DNA of 64,000 nt. Source: a bacterium. Lineage in GTDB: Bacteria; Bacillota; Clostridia; Oscillospirales; Acutalibacteraceae. The notes under the pieces were generated by a model. That model did no database searches and was not told where the DNA came from. It saw only the letters and a program-made list of their open reading frames with translations. The position numbers and the translations under genes were made by a program. Positions 42,060-51,337 of the stretch are shown here, piece after piece. Positions within the stretch are counted from its first letter, which is position 1; each line of letters opens with the position of its first letter. The stretch lies in contig JAHLAX010000046.1 of NCBI GenBank assembly GCA_020625875.1, forward strand, positions 1 through 64,000, given 5' to 3'.

Positions 42060-43235
42060 ATGGATATTGTAAGGCGCACGTGGACCGAGGTTTCTCTCGA
42101 TAACGCTCGTGAAAACTACAAATTGATAAAGAATAGAATCGGTGACACAAAGCTGTGCTGCGTTGTAAAAGCCGACGGCTACGGTCACGGCGCTGTGGCA
42201 CTCGCGACTTTGTATCAGAGCCTTGGCGCGGACTACTTCGCTGTCAGCAATATTGATGAGGCTAAAGAACTCAGAGATAACGGAATCACGCTCCCGATTC
42301 TTATCCTCGGCTACACTCCCGTCGAGAACGCCCGCGAGCTTTTTGAGCTCAACATTACCCAGTCAGTGTATTCGCTCGAGTACGCAAGGGCGCTCAGCGC
42401 TAAGTGCGAAAAGCACAATTTAACGATAAAAATTCACATCAAGCTCGACACGGGAATGAGCCGCATAGGTTTTATGTGTCAGGAATTCCCGAGAGATAAT
42501 AATTCTATAAAAGAAATAAAAGAAGCCTGCTCGCTCAAAGGCTTAAACCCTGAGGGCATCTTTACCCACTTCTGTGTTTCTGACAGCGCGGATGAGGGAA
42601 AGGCTTTTACCGAAAAGCAGTTTGAGAATTTTACATATACAGTTAATTCTTTAAAAGAAAATAATATAGAGTTTGAAATAGTCCATTGTTCAAACTCTGG
42701 CGCTACTCTCGACTATCCCCAAACCTACTGCAATATGGTCAGAGCGGGGATTATCCTCTACGGCTTACAGCCGTCTCCTGTCTGCGGTAACAACGCTGGA
42801 TTAAAGCCGGTTATGGCTATGAAAACAGTTATCGCCCATATCAAGACAATTGAGAAAGGCGCTTCGGTTTCTTACGGAAGGACTTTTATTTCTGATAAAG
42901 AATTAAAAATTGCTACTGTCCCCGTAGGCTACGCTGACGGATTTATCAGAGCCTACGCAAAAGACGGCTATATGCTTGTCGGCGGGAAAAAGGCGCCGAT
43001 AATCGGCAGAATCTGTATGGACCAGACTATGATTGACATCAGCGATATTGACGATGTAAAAATCGGCGATGAGGTTCTTGTGTTCGGCACAGGCGAAAGC
43101 GGCGAACGCACAGCCGATGATTTGGCTATTTGCGCCGATACAATAAATTACGAGGTTGTATGTACAATCTCAAAGCGCGTGCCACGCTTCTTTGTAAGGC
43201 ACGATAAGATTACGGAAGTGATGTATAAGCTATGA
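42060..43235 (+). CDS. alr: Alanine racemase
   Basis: 391-aa PLP enzyme that makes D-alanine for the cell wall. The PLP lysine is in CVVKADGYGHGA near the N-terminus, KLDTGMSRIGF is the barrel motif, and YADGFIRAYAKDGYMLVGG with CMDQTMIDIS marks the C-terminal domain holding the catalytic Tyr region (VSYGRTF). It overlaps polA by 4 bases. Confidence 0.95.
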   Translation: MDIVRRTWTEVSLDNARENYKLIKNRIGDTKLCCVVKADGYGHGAVALATLYQSLGADYFAVSNIDEAKELRDNGITLPILILGYTPVENARELFELNITQSVYSLEYARALSAKCEKHNLTIKIHIKLDTGMSRIGFMCQEFPRDNNSIKEIKEACSLKGLNPEGIFTHFCVSDSADEGKAFTEKQFENFTYTVNSLKENNIEFEIVHCSNSGATLDYPQTYCNMVRAGIILYGLQPSPVCGNNAGLKPVMAMKTVIAHIKTIEKGASVSYGRTFISDKELKIATVPVGYADGFIRAYAKDGYMLVGGKKAPIIGRICMDQTMIDISDIDDVKIGDEVLVFGTGESGERTADDLAICADTINYEVVCTISKRVPRFFVRHDKITEVMYKL

Positions 43236-45772
43236 CGCTTTTAGTTGTCGACGGTAACAGCATACTTAACCGCGCGTTTTACGGAATCCGTCCGCTCAGT
43301 ACCAAGAGCGGTCAGCCGACCAACGCTATTTACGGTTTTTTGACTATGCTCGAAAAAATAAAATCCGACACCAACCCTGACCGTGTCGCCATAGCGTTCG
43401 ACTTAAAAGCCCCGACTTTCCGCCATAAGGCTTACGACGGCTACAAGGCTAACCGAAAGGGAATGCCCGAGGAGCTGGCGGCTCAGCTCGAACCCTTAAA
43501 AAAGCTGCTCACGCTTTTGGGTTATAAGATGGTTACCTGCGAGGGCTATGAGGCTGACGATATTCTAGGCACTCTTTCGCTCGCGGCTCAGAACAGCGGC
43601 GACAAGTGTTTTATCGCGACAGGCGACCGCGACTCGCTCCAGCTTGTGGATGAGAACATTACCGTTGATTTGGCGACTAATAAAGCGAATATATTTTACA
43701 CTCCCGAAAAGGTAAAAGAGGATTACAGCGTAACTCCCGCCCAGCTCATTGACGTTAAGGCTATTCAGGGCGACAGCTCCGACTGTATCCCAGGCGTAGC
43801 GGGTATCGGTCCAAAAGGCGCGACTGAGCTCATTTCACGTTTTAACGATTTAGACTATATATATGAAAATATAGATACAATAGATATTAAGGAAGGTATG
43901 CGCACTAAGCTCAAGGCTTCCAAGGACAACGCCTACCTCAGCCGTATGCTCGGCGAGATAAAGCGCGACATTCCCGTTGATACCAACCTCGACAGCTATA
44001 AGGTTGAGCTCAACGACAGGGAAGAGGCAATCCGCTTTATGGGCTCGCTCGAGCTGTTCAAGCTGATTGACCAGATGAAGCTGCGTGAGGCTGAATCAGA
44101 CGTGCCCTCCGAAGCTAAAGAAAAAGAGCATATTTCTATAAAAGAAATAAATAATTATTCTAATAAAGAATTATATTTTGTTCCCGAGTTTGAAAATGAC
44201 GAGATATCGCTGATTGTTTCAGGTGATAACGAAGTTTTAATTCTAAAAGAGAAAAATAATATTATAGAATTACTCAAAGATGACAGCATAGAAAAATACA
44301 CCTTTAACTCAAAGCCGCTGTTTGCCTACGCCGATAAAAACGGATTTGAAATAAAAAATCTTAAAACCGACCTTCTGCTCGCGGCTTATCTTTTGCAGCC
44401 GTCGGCCTCATCCTACAGTCTCGACAAGCTGTGTATATCCTACGGATTTGATTTGCCCGTTGTTGATAATTCTGATAAAGAATTATATTCAGCTGTTTAT
44501 CTTATGCCGAAGCTCAGCGAAAAGCTGCTCGCTGATATTGAGGAAAAGGGGATGACCTCCCTCCTCGATGATATAGAAATTCCGCTCGCGAATGTACTCG
44601 CCAAGATGGAAAACGTCGGCTTCTCAGTAGATAAGCAGGGCATAGCCGATTACGGCGAAATGCTGGGTGCTCAGATTAAGAATCTTGAGCAGGAGATTTA
44701 CAACGAAGTCGGTTATGAGTTCAACATAAACTCGCCAAAGCAGCTAGGCGTGGCTCTGTTTGAGGATTTGGGACTGCCCGCTAAGAAGAAAACGAAAAGC
44801 GGTTATTCCACCAACGCCGAGGTGCTTGAAAGCCTGAGGTACTCCTATCCGGTGGTGGAGATGGTGCTCAGCTACAGAACGCTCGCTAAGCTTAAATCGA
44901 CATACTGCGATGGCTTATTAAAAGTTATCGGCGATGACGGTCGTATTCACTCCAGCTTCAATCAGACCGAAACACGCACGGGTCGCATAAGCTCTACCGA
45001 GCCTAATCTCCAGAATATCCCCGTTCGAACCGAGCTCGGTCGCGAGATGAGAAAGTTTTTTGTCGCTAAAGACGGCTGTGTGCTTATTGACGCCGACTAC
45101 AGCCAGATTGAGCTGAGAGTTCTCGCGCATCTTTCAGGCGACAAGAATATGATTCAGGCTTTTCAGAATAACGACGATATTCACGCGATTACCGCCTCAC
45201 AGGTTTTCAATATGCCGCTTGATATGGTTACGCCGCAGATGCGTTCGCGCGCTAAGGCTGTCAATTTCGGCATAGTTTACGGAATAGGCGCGTTCTCGCT
45301 TGGAAAAGATATTAAGGTAAGCACAAAAGAGGCTTCTAATTATATAAAGTCATATCTCGCTCATTACAGCGGCATCGACAGCTATATGAAAAAAGTTGTC
45401 GAGAGCGCTAAAGAAACAGGCTACGCCGTCACTATGTTCGGTCGCAGGCGTTACCTGCCCGAGCTGACTACGGGCAACTTCAACACCAGAGCCTTTGGCG
45501 AGCGTGTGGCGCGCAATATGCCTATTCAGGGCACAGCCGCCGACATAATCAAAATCGCTATGGTCAACGTTGACAGGCGAATGAAGGACGAGGGGCTGGA
45601 CGCGAGGTTGATTCTTCAGGTTCACGATGAGCTGATTGTTGAGGCTCCCGCGTATGAAGCTATGCAGGTGGCGATGATACTGCAGGAAGAAATGGAAAAG
45701 GCGGTAGAATTAAAAGTTCCGCTTGTCGCCGAGGCGAGCGTAGGTGAAACTTGGTATGACGCTAAGGGGTAG
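43232..45772 (+). CDS. polA: DNA polymerase I
   Basis: 846-aa repair and Okazaki-fragment polymerase. The N-terminal 5'-3' nuclease is intact (LLVVDGNSILNRAFYG, EGYEADDILGTL, ATGDRDSLQL). The middle domain (about 300-465) keeps the fold (DLLLAAYLLQP) but lacks the DxE exonuclease residues (FVPEFENDEISL instead), so proofreading is predicted absent, as in Bacillus-type enzymes. The polymerase domain has DADYSQIELRVLAHLSGD, RSRAKAVNFGIVYG and VHDELIVEAP. Complete; overlaps alr. Confidence 0.96.
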   Translation: MTLLVVDGNSILNRAFYGIRPLSTKSGQPTNAIYGFLTMLEKIKSDTNPDRVAIAFDLKAPTFRHKAYDGYKANRKGMPEELAAQLEPLKKLLTLLGYKMVTCEGYEADDILGTLSLAAQNSGDKCFIATGDRDSLQLVDENITVDLATNKANIFYTPEKVKEDYSVTPAQLIDVKAIQGDSSDCIPGVAGIGPKGATELISRFNDLDYIYENIDTIDIKEGMRTKLKASKDNAYLSRMLGEIKRDIPVDTNLDSYKVELNDREEAIRFMGSLELFKLIDQMKLREAESDVPSEAKEKEHISIKEINNYSNKELYFVPEFENDEISLIVSGDNEVLILKEKNNIIELLKDDSIEKYTFNSKPLFAYADKNGFEIKNLKTDLLLAAYLLQPSASSYSLDKLCISYGFDLPVVDNSDKELYSAVYLMPKLSEKLLADIEEKGMTSLLDDIEIPLANVLAKMENVGFSVDKQGIADYGEMLGAQIKNLEQEIYNEVGYEFNINSPKQLGVALFEDLGLPAKKKTKSGYSTNAEVLESLRYSYPVVEMVLSYRTLAKLKSTYCDGLLKVIGDDGRIHSSFNQTETRTGRISSTEPNLQNIPVRTELGREMRKFFVAKDGCVLIDADYSQIELRVLAHLSGDKNMIQAFQNNDDIHAITASQVFNMPLDMVTPQMRSRAKAVNFGIVYGIGAFSLGKDIKVSTKEASNYIKSYLAHYSGIDSYMKKVVESAKETGYAVTMFGRRRYLPELTTGNFNTRAFGERVARNMPIQGTAADIIKIAMVNVDRRMKDEGLDARLILQVHDELIVEAPAYEAMQVAMILQEEMEKAVELKVPLVAEASVGETWYDAKG

Positions 45773-45786
45773 AGGAAACGTTGAAT

Positions 45787-45951
45787 GTACCCCTTTTTAA
45801 AGGGGTGTGAATTGTTATCGCGTTAAGCGGTCAATTCACGGGGATTAGCTATCCTTACTATGAACGTTCTGATAGAGGACCGCTACGCTAGACAATCCCT
45901 CTGAATTGACTCACTGCGTTCGTAACAATTCAGGTCCCTTTAAAAAGGGAC
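45787..45951. repeat. GTAC-ended palindromic element, copy 4 (165 bp)
   Basis: Left end GTACCCCTTTTTAAAG; right end diverged (CCCTTTAAAAAGGGAC). Core TATGAACGTTCTGATAGAG, with TCAATTCAC / GAATTGA pairing nearby. Between polA and the phosphatase gene. Confidence 0.82.
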
Positions 45952-45975
45952 ACAAAGCAGTAAGAAGGTAATTGT

Positions 45976-46404
45976 ATGAAAAATGTATTGTTTGTATGCA
46001 CGGGCAACACGTGCCGCAGTCCTATGGCGCAGGGCATATGCGAGAAAATCTGTTTTGACGAGCGGTTGCCCGTCAGAGTCGACAGCGCCGGGCTTTCGGT
46101 AAAACAGGGCGAACCCGCCACAGAAAACGCGGTAATTGCCTGTCGTGAAATCGGCGCGGATATTTCCCGCCACAGAGCTACTGATGTGCGTACTTTAGAT
46201 TTGAGTATGTATGACGCTGTTTATACGATGTCCCAAAGGCATAAAAACGCTCTTATAGCTCTCGGCGCGAATCCTTACAAAATCTGGGTGCTCGCTACCG
46301 AGGACGGCGGAATCCCCGACCCCTACGGCGGTGATTTGGACACCTACAGAGTTTGCAGGGATGAAATTCGAAAAGCGGTTGAAATTTCTATAAACGAATT
46401 ATGA
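45976..46404 (+). CDS. Low-molecular-weight protein-tyrosine phosphatase
   Basis: 142-aa cytoplasmic phosphatase. The P-loop is C8-TGNT-C13-R14-S (VLFVCTGNTCRSPMAQ), and the general acid Asp is in PDPYGGDLDTY near residue 117. Complete for the Wzb/YwlE family; protein-arginine phosphatase YwlE has a Thr at the position after the first Cys-x-x-x motif, as here (GNTCRS), so arginine phosphatase activity is possible. Overlaps rimI by 4 bases. Confidence 0.9.
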   Translation: MKNVLFVCTGNTCRSPMAQGICEKICFDERLPVRVDSAGLSVKQGEPATENAVIACREIGADISRHRATDVRTLDLSMYDAVYTMSQRHKNALIALGANPYKIWVLATEDGGIPDPYGGDLDTYRVCRDEIRKAVEISINEL

Positions 46405-46847
46405 TAATCAGAGAGTTAACGCAAACCGAGATTCCTGAAATCGCCGAAATTGAGCGCCGCTGCTTTTCTCACCCTTGGTCTGAGGACAGTATTAATGACT
46501 CATTCGCCAACAGTTCCAATCGTTTTTATATCGCCGAGTTTGACGGCGTAATCGCGGGATATGTCGGGCTGAGCGTCATAATCGACGAGGGCTATATACT
46601 CAATGTGGCTGTATTACCCGATTATCGGCGAAAGGGCATCGCTAAAGCGCTTATCAATCATATTATCAGTTTATATAAGGAAAAACTTGCGTTTCTGACC
46701 TTGGAGGTCAGACCGTCCAATACGGCGGCAATTAGGCTTTATGAAAGCTTCGGTTTTGAAAAGGCGGGTTTGAGAAAGGATTATTACCGCGAACCCAAAG
46801 AGGACGCGTTGATCTTGACATTGTTTATGAATAAGGGAAACATATGA
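46401..46847 (+). CDS. rimI: Ribosomal protein S18 alanine N-acetyltransferase
   Basis: 148-aa GNAT acetyltransferase. The acetyl-CoA loop is VLPDYRRKGIAKALI (Q/RxxGxG/A type), and the C-terminal VRPSNTAAIRLYESFGFEKAGLRKDYY is typical of RimI. It overlaps both neighbours by 4 bases and lies directly before tsaD, the usual rimI-tsaD pairing. Confidence 0.92.
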   Translation: MIIRELTQTEIPEIAEIERRCFSHPWSEDSINDSFANSSNRFYIAEFDGVIAGYVGLSVIIDEGYILNVAVLPDYRRKGIAKALINHIISLYKEKLAFLTLEVRPSNTAAIRLYESFGFEKAGLRKDYYREPKEDALILTLFMNKGNI

Positions 46848-47854
46848 AAATACTATCAATCGAAACCTCCTGTGACGAGACCGCCGCTGCGGTTGTCGAG
46901 GATGGGCGAGAGGTGCTCAGCTCCGTTATCGCCTCACAGGTTGAGGAACACAAGCTCTACGGCGGCGTGGTGCCCGAGATTGCCTCGCGCCGACACGCCG
47001 AGGCGATAGTTCCCGTGGTTCAAAAGTCGCTTGACGACGCAAAGCTTAATATAGATGATATTGACGCAATTGCCGTTACTCACGCCCCTGGGCTTATAGG
47101 AGCTCTGCTCGTCGGTGTGAACTTCGCCAAAGGGCTTTCTCTGGCAACAGGAAAACCGCTTGTGCCCACACATCATCTGAGAAGTCATATAGCTTCCAAT
47201 TATATTTCTCACAAAGAATTAAAACCGCCGTTTATGTGTCTTGTCGTAAGCGGAGGTCACAGCCATATTGTGATGGTTGAGGACTATACAAAAATGAAAG
47301 TTATCGGCAGAACCCGCGACGACGCGGCGGGCGAAGCTTTTGATAAAGCCGCGCGCACTATGGGTATTCCGTACCCCGGCGGCATAGAGATGGACAAAAT
47401 CGCCGAAAACGGCGACCCTACAGCGTTTAAATTTCCGCGTCCCGTTGTTCACGACGCGCCCTATGATTTCAGCTTTTCGGGGCTTAAAACCTCTGTAATT
47501 AACCTCATACATAATATGGAGCAGAGGGGAGAAGAAATCCCCGTTGAGAATATCTGCGCAAGCTTCAGAAGCGCGGTTGTAGAGCTGCTTGTGTCGAACT
47601 TTATGAAAGCCTGCGAGGACTATGATGTAAAAACTCTCGTGGTCGCGGGCGGTGTTTCGGCAAACTCGCTGCTTCGCAGACGACTTGACGAGGAGAGCGA
47701 AAGCCGAGGTTTTAAGTTCTATAAACCCGACAAAAGCGTCTGTACCGACAACGCCGCTATGGTCGGTTCTCAGGGATATTATGAATATCTCAGCGGCAAT
47801 ATCGCCGACTTAAGCCTTAACGCTGTGGCGACCTTGCCGATTGATTACCGATAA
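46844..47854 (+). CDS. tsaD: tRNA N6-threonylcarbamoyladenosine transferase TsaD
   Basis: 336-aa ASKHA-fold enzyme that adds the threonylcarbamoyl group to A37 of ANN-reading tRNAs. LSIETSCDETAAAVV is the N-terminal nucleotide signature; the metal-binding histidines are in PTHHLRSH; VAGGVSANSLLR and CTDNAAMVG complete the set. Full length. TsaB is not in the window. Confidence 0.95.
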   Translation: MKILSIETSCDETAAAVVEDGREVLSSVIASQVEEHKLYGGVVPEIASRRHAEAIVPVVQKSLDDAKLNIDDIDAIAVTHAPGLIGALLVGVNFAKGLSLATGKPLVPTHHLRSHIASNYISHKELKPPFMCLVVSGGHSHIVMVEDYTKMKVIGRTRDDAAGEAFDKAARTMGIPYPGGIEMDKIAENGDPTAFKFPRPVVHDAPYDFSFSGLKTSVINLIHNMEQRGEEIPVENICASFRSAVVELLVSNFMKACEDYDVKTLVVAGGVSANSLLRRRLDEESESRGFKFYKPDKSVCTDNAAMVGSQGYYEYLSGNIADLSLNAVATLPIDYR

Positions 47855-47886
47855 ATAGGGTATATGAGGTAAATGGGGTAAAATAA

Positions 47887-49185
47887 TTGCTTAAAAGAAT
47901 TATAATTCTTTTTATGGCGGTGCTTATAGCCTTACTTAGCTCTTGTAGTTTTGTGACGACAACGGTTAAAAAAGCATCTCCCAAAAAGAATACAAACAAA
48001 TCAAACAGTATAAAAATCAATAAAAAGAAGATTGACAGCGACATCGTCCTCTCGCAGTATTATAAACCGATTGTGCTTGATACGGGCTATAACTGTCTTG
48101 ATAACGACAACGAGCGCCGCGTATATAACGGAATTGTGGAGCACGCCGATGATTTTACCGACGGCTCAAAGGACGAGGACGGCAACTATGTTATTACCAC
48201 TTTTACTCTTTACGAATGTGATATAAGTTCAAAAGAGTTATCCAAGGTGTTTTTCGCCATTGAACTTGACAAACCCGATTTTTTCTGGCTGGCGAGCCCC
48301 TATTCATATACGCTTACAGATAACGGAGTCTTTTCGCTTACACTCACCTCGACTATAACTTATAAAGAAATGATAAAACGCAGGGGACAGCTCAACTCCG
48401 TGATAAATTCCGTGCTGGCGGGATTAAAAAAGAATATGAGCGAGTTTGAGCGCGAGCTGTATATTCACGACTATCTTGTTAAAAACTGCGTATATCAGGA
48501 AAAAGCCTCAAACAACGATAACCGCTATACAATTTACGGCTGCCTTGTTGAGCAGAGCGCTGTGTGCGAGGGCTACAAAAACGCCTTTCAACAGCTGCTT
48601 GCTTACTGCGGAATAGAATCATACGGAGTCAGCGGCTCGCTCGAGGACAGCAGCAACGTTGACCACGTTTGGAACGCGGTCAAAATCGAAGGCGATTACT
48701 ACTACACCGATGTTACATGGGACGACGCCGAGGATATTGTGATGTACGATTATTTTAATCTGACATCAAAGGAGCTTTCTCATTCGCATTCAATTGCCGA
48801 GCTGTTTGACACTGTTTCGGAATCATCGGATTTTAATTCGGGCAAGATTCTCAACTATAATCTTATAGTCCCTCAGTGTAACGCAAAAAAATATAATTAC
48901 TACAGATACTTGGGCACCAATGTCAAAAGTATGAGCGACAATAGAATTGTCGATGATTTGGCGAAAGCCGCGGAAAAAAAAGAACCGTATTTTTATATTT
49001 CGGTTAATAAAAAGTTAAATTATACCACAACTTATGACCAGCTGTTTTCAGATGATATTTTCCTGTTTTCAGATTATATTGATCAGGCTAACTCGAAGCT
49101 CGGATACGACGCGCTGCGGACCTCGGTCTCGGTACTTAAACGAGAGTGGCTGAGAACGATAGTTGTCGTTTTGAATTACAATTAA
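47887..49185 (+). CDS. Transglutaminase-like lipoprotein
   Basis: 432-aa exported lipoprotein: hydrophobic signal, lipobox LSSC (Cys about residue 20), Lys/Ser linker. A transglutaminase-like domain at about 150-305 carries the Cys-His-Asp set: SAVCEGYKNAFQQLL, DHVWNAVKIEGDYYYTDVTW. The remaining C-terminal 125 residues show no known motif. Such domains usually act as peptidases or bind cell-wall or protein partners outside the cell. The start is TTG 47887, about 8 bases after GGGGT. No obvious link to the neighbouring genes. Confidence 0.8.
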   Translation: MLKRIIILFMAVLIALLSSCSFVTTTVKKASPKKNTNKSNSIKINKKKIDSDIVLSQYYKPIVLDTGYNCLDNDNERRVYNGIVEHADDFTDGSKDEDGNYVITTFTLYECDISSKELSKVFFAIELDKPDFFWLASPYSYTLTDNGVFSLTLTSTITYKEMIKRRGQLNSVINSVLAGLKKNMSEFERELYIHDYLVKNCVYQEKASNNDNRYTIYGCLVEQSAVCEGYKNAFQQLLAYCGIESYGVSGSLEDSSNVDHVWNAVKIEGDYYYTDVTWDDAEDIVMYDYFNLTSKELSHSHSIAELFDTVSESSDFNSGKILNYNLIVPQCNAKKYNYYRYLGTNVKSMSDNRIVDDLAKAAEKKEPYFYISVNKKLNYTTTYDQLFSDDIFLFSDYIDQANSKLGYDALRTSVSVLKREWLRTIVVVLNYN

Positions 49186-49201
49186 TATTACGGAGGGATA
49201 T

Positions 49202-49957
49202 ATGAGCTACGATACACGATTATTCAAATTGCTCGAAAACAAAAGAATAGCCGACGGAGTTTTTTCGTGGACAGTTGAGAATGATGAACTGTGCAGGCTG
49301 TGCGAGTGCGGGCAATTCGTCAACGTAAAAGTTCCTCCGCGTGTTCTCAGGCGACCTATATCAATCTGTGACGCTGATGAGAATACCCTCAGGCTTGTGT
49401 TTCAGGTCAAGGGTGAGGGCACAAGAATAATGTCCGAGATGAAAGAGGGCAGCGAGGTCGAAATCTTAGCGCCTCTTGGTCACGGCTTTGAAATTGACGT
49501 GAGCAAAAGATACTGCTTTGTCGGCGGCGGCATAGGCGTTCCGCCACTGCTTTTCGCCGCGAAACAAACCGAGAATCCGCTTGTAATCACAGGATTCAGA
49601 AGTAAAAACCTTGTTATTCTGCAAGATGAATTCAGTTCAATAGGTTCTGAGCTCTACCTCACCACAGACGACGGTTCGGCTGGGATTCACGGTTTTGTGA
49701 CGGATGTTCTGAAAGAGCATCTCGATGAATTCGACGAGGTCTGCGCCTGCGGTCCGATGCCGATGCTCAAGGCTGTTGCCGAAGTATGCAAAGGCAAAAA
49801 GCGTTGTCAGGTTTCTCTCGAGGAGAGGATGGGCTGCGGGATAGGCGCTTGTCTTGTCTGCTCGTGCAAAACCAAGGTCGGCGATGATTACGCGATGACT
49901 CAGGTGTGCAGACGAGGTCCTGTATACGACGCTGAGGAGGTGTTCTTCGATGGCTGA
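49202..49957 (+). CDS. pyrK: Dihydroorotate dehydrogenase electron transfer subunit
   Basis: 251-aa PyrK: passes electrons from the PyrD FMN to NAD. FAD site RRPISICDAD, NAD site FVGGGIGVPPLL, and a 2Fe-2S cluster with CGIGACLVCSCKT plus a later Cys (QVCRRGP). Overlaps pyrD by 8 bases. Confidence 0.94.
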   Translation: MSYDTRLFKLLENKRIADGVFSWTVENDELCRLCECGQFVNVKVPPRVLRRPISICDADENTLRLVFQVKGEGTRIMSEMKEGSEVEILAPLGHGFEIDVSKRYCFVGGGIGVPPLLFAAKQTENPLVITGFRSKNLVILQDEFSSIGSELYLTTDDGSAGIHGFVTDVLKEHLDEFDEVCACGPMPMLKAVAEVCKGKKRCQVSLEERMGCGIGACLVCSCKTKVGDDYAMTQVCRRGPVYDAEEVFFDG

Positions 49958-50861
49958 TTTAAGTGTAAATATCTGCGGCGTTGAGTTTAAAAATCCGCTC
50001 ATAGCCGCTTCGGGAACCTTCGGCTTCGGCAGGGAGTTTTCAGAGCTTTATCCGCTGTCTAATCTCGGCGGAGTGTCCAGCAAGGGTATAACTCTCGAGC
50101 CTCGCGACGGAAATCCTACCCCGCGTATAGCGGAGTGTGAGAGCGGAATTCTGAACGCTGTCGGTTTACAGAATCCAGGTGTTGACCATTTTATTGAGTA
50201 TGACCTCGATTGGCTTAAGGCTCAGGATACCGTAGTAATAGCCAACATCGCGGGCAACACTGCCGAGGACTATTGCGCTATGGCAGAAAAGCTCAGCGCT
50301 TCTCCCGTCGATATGATTGAGCTCAACATAAGCTGCCCCAATGTAAAGTGCGGCGGAGTTCAGTTCGGCACAAATCCCGATTCGGTGTATTCAATCACGG
50401 ATGATGTAAGAAAGCATTGTACAAAGCCATTGATTGTAAAGCTCAGTCCGAATGTTACCGACATCGCCGAAATCGCCAGAGCCGCCGAAAGCGCGGGCGC
50501 TGACGCTCTTTCGCTGATAAACACTCTCACGGGTATGCGTATCGACATCAACACGGCACGCCCGATAATACATAACAACACAGGCGGAATGAGCGGTCCC
50601 GCGGTATTCCCTGTCGCTGTGAGAATGGTGTGGCAGGTGTCAAACGCCGTCAAGATTCCGATTATCGGAATGGGCGGTATCTCAAAATGGCAGGACGCCG
50701 TTGAGATGCTTATGGCGGGAGCCTCCGCTTTACAAATCGGCACGGTGCTCTTTAACGACCCGTACGCGCCTATGAAGATTAATCTAGGGCTGAACAATTA
50801 TCTGGACAGCAAAGGGTATAATTCTGTAAAAGAATTAACAGGAACAGTTAAACCATATTAA
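49950..50861 (+). CDS. pyrD: Dihydroorotate dehydrogenase, catalytic subunit (type 1B)
   Basis: 303-aa FMN barrel enzyme oxidising dihydroorotate in pyrimidine synthesis. Motifs: NPLIAASGTFGFG, the catalytic-loop ELNISCPNVKCGG with the active Cys, and PIIGMGGISKWQDAVEML at the FMN phosphate. Pairs with pyrK as an NAD-linked 1B enzyme. Confidence 0.96.
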   Translation: MADLSVNICGVEFKNPLIAASGTFGFGREFSELYPLSNLGGVSSKGITLEPRDGNPTPRIAECESGILNAVGLQNPGVDHFIEYDLDWLKAQDTVVIANIAGNTAEDYCAMAEKLSASPVDMIELNISCPNVKCGGVQFGTNPDSVYSITDDVRKHCTKPLIVKLSPNVTDIAEIARAAESAGADALSLINTLTGMRIDINTARPIIHNNTGGMSGPAVFPVAVRMVWQVSNAVKIPIIGMGGISKWQDAVEMLMAGASALQIGTVLFNDPYAPMKINLGLNNYLDSKGYNSVKELTGTVKPY

Positions 50862-50875
50862 AGGAAAAACACGGT

Positions 50876-51295
50876 ATGATTATTTTATCAGTTGATTTAG
50901 GAAAGGCAAGAACAGGTCTCGCGATTTCGGACATAACCGAAACGCTCGCCTCGCCTCTTGCGCAAATTAGCGAAAAGAATCCCGACCGACTCATCGAGAG
51001 GGTTTCGAATGTCGCTTTAGCGCGCGGAGTTGATTTGATTATTGTCGGATTGCCTAAAAATATGGACGGAACCGAAGGCGAGTCCGCCGAATACTCGCGT
51101 GATTTCGCCAAAAAGCTAAAAGAAAAAACAGGTATTCTTGTTCGAATGCAGGACGAGAGGGGAACAACCATAACCGCCCACAATTACCTTAACGCTACCA
51201 ATACCCGAGGGATTAAGCGTAAGAATGTTGTAGATTCGGTCGCGGCGACAATTATCCTGCAAAACTATCTCGATTCCAAAAATCCAAAATTATAA
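50876..51295 (+). CDS. ruvX: Putative Holliday junction resolvase RuvX (YqgF)
   Basis: 139-aa RNase H-like protein involved in pre-16S rRNA processing or recombination. SVDLGKARTGLAISD is the N-terminal metal site; GLPKNMDGTEGESAEYSRDF and QDERGTTITA are family signatures; the final DSVAATIILQNYL holds the last Asp. Complete. Confidence 0.93.
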   Translation: MIILSVDLGKARTGLAISDITETLASPLAQISEKNPDRLIERVSNVALARGVDLIIVGLPKNMDGTEGESAEYSRDFAKKLKEKTGILVRMQDERGTTITAHNYLNATNTRGIKRKNVVDSVAATIILQNYLDSKNPKL

Positions 51296-51337
51296 TATAT
51301 AATAAAGTTTGAAATTAACACTGAAAGGATGGATTTT

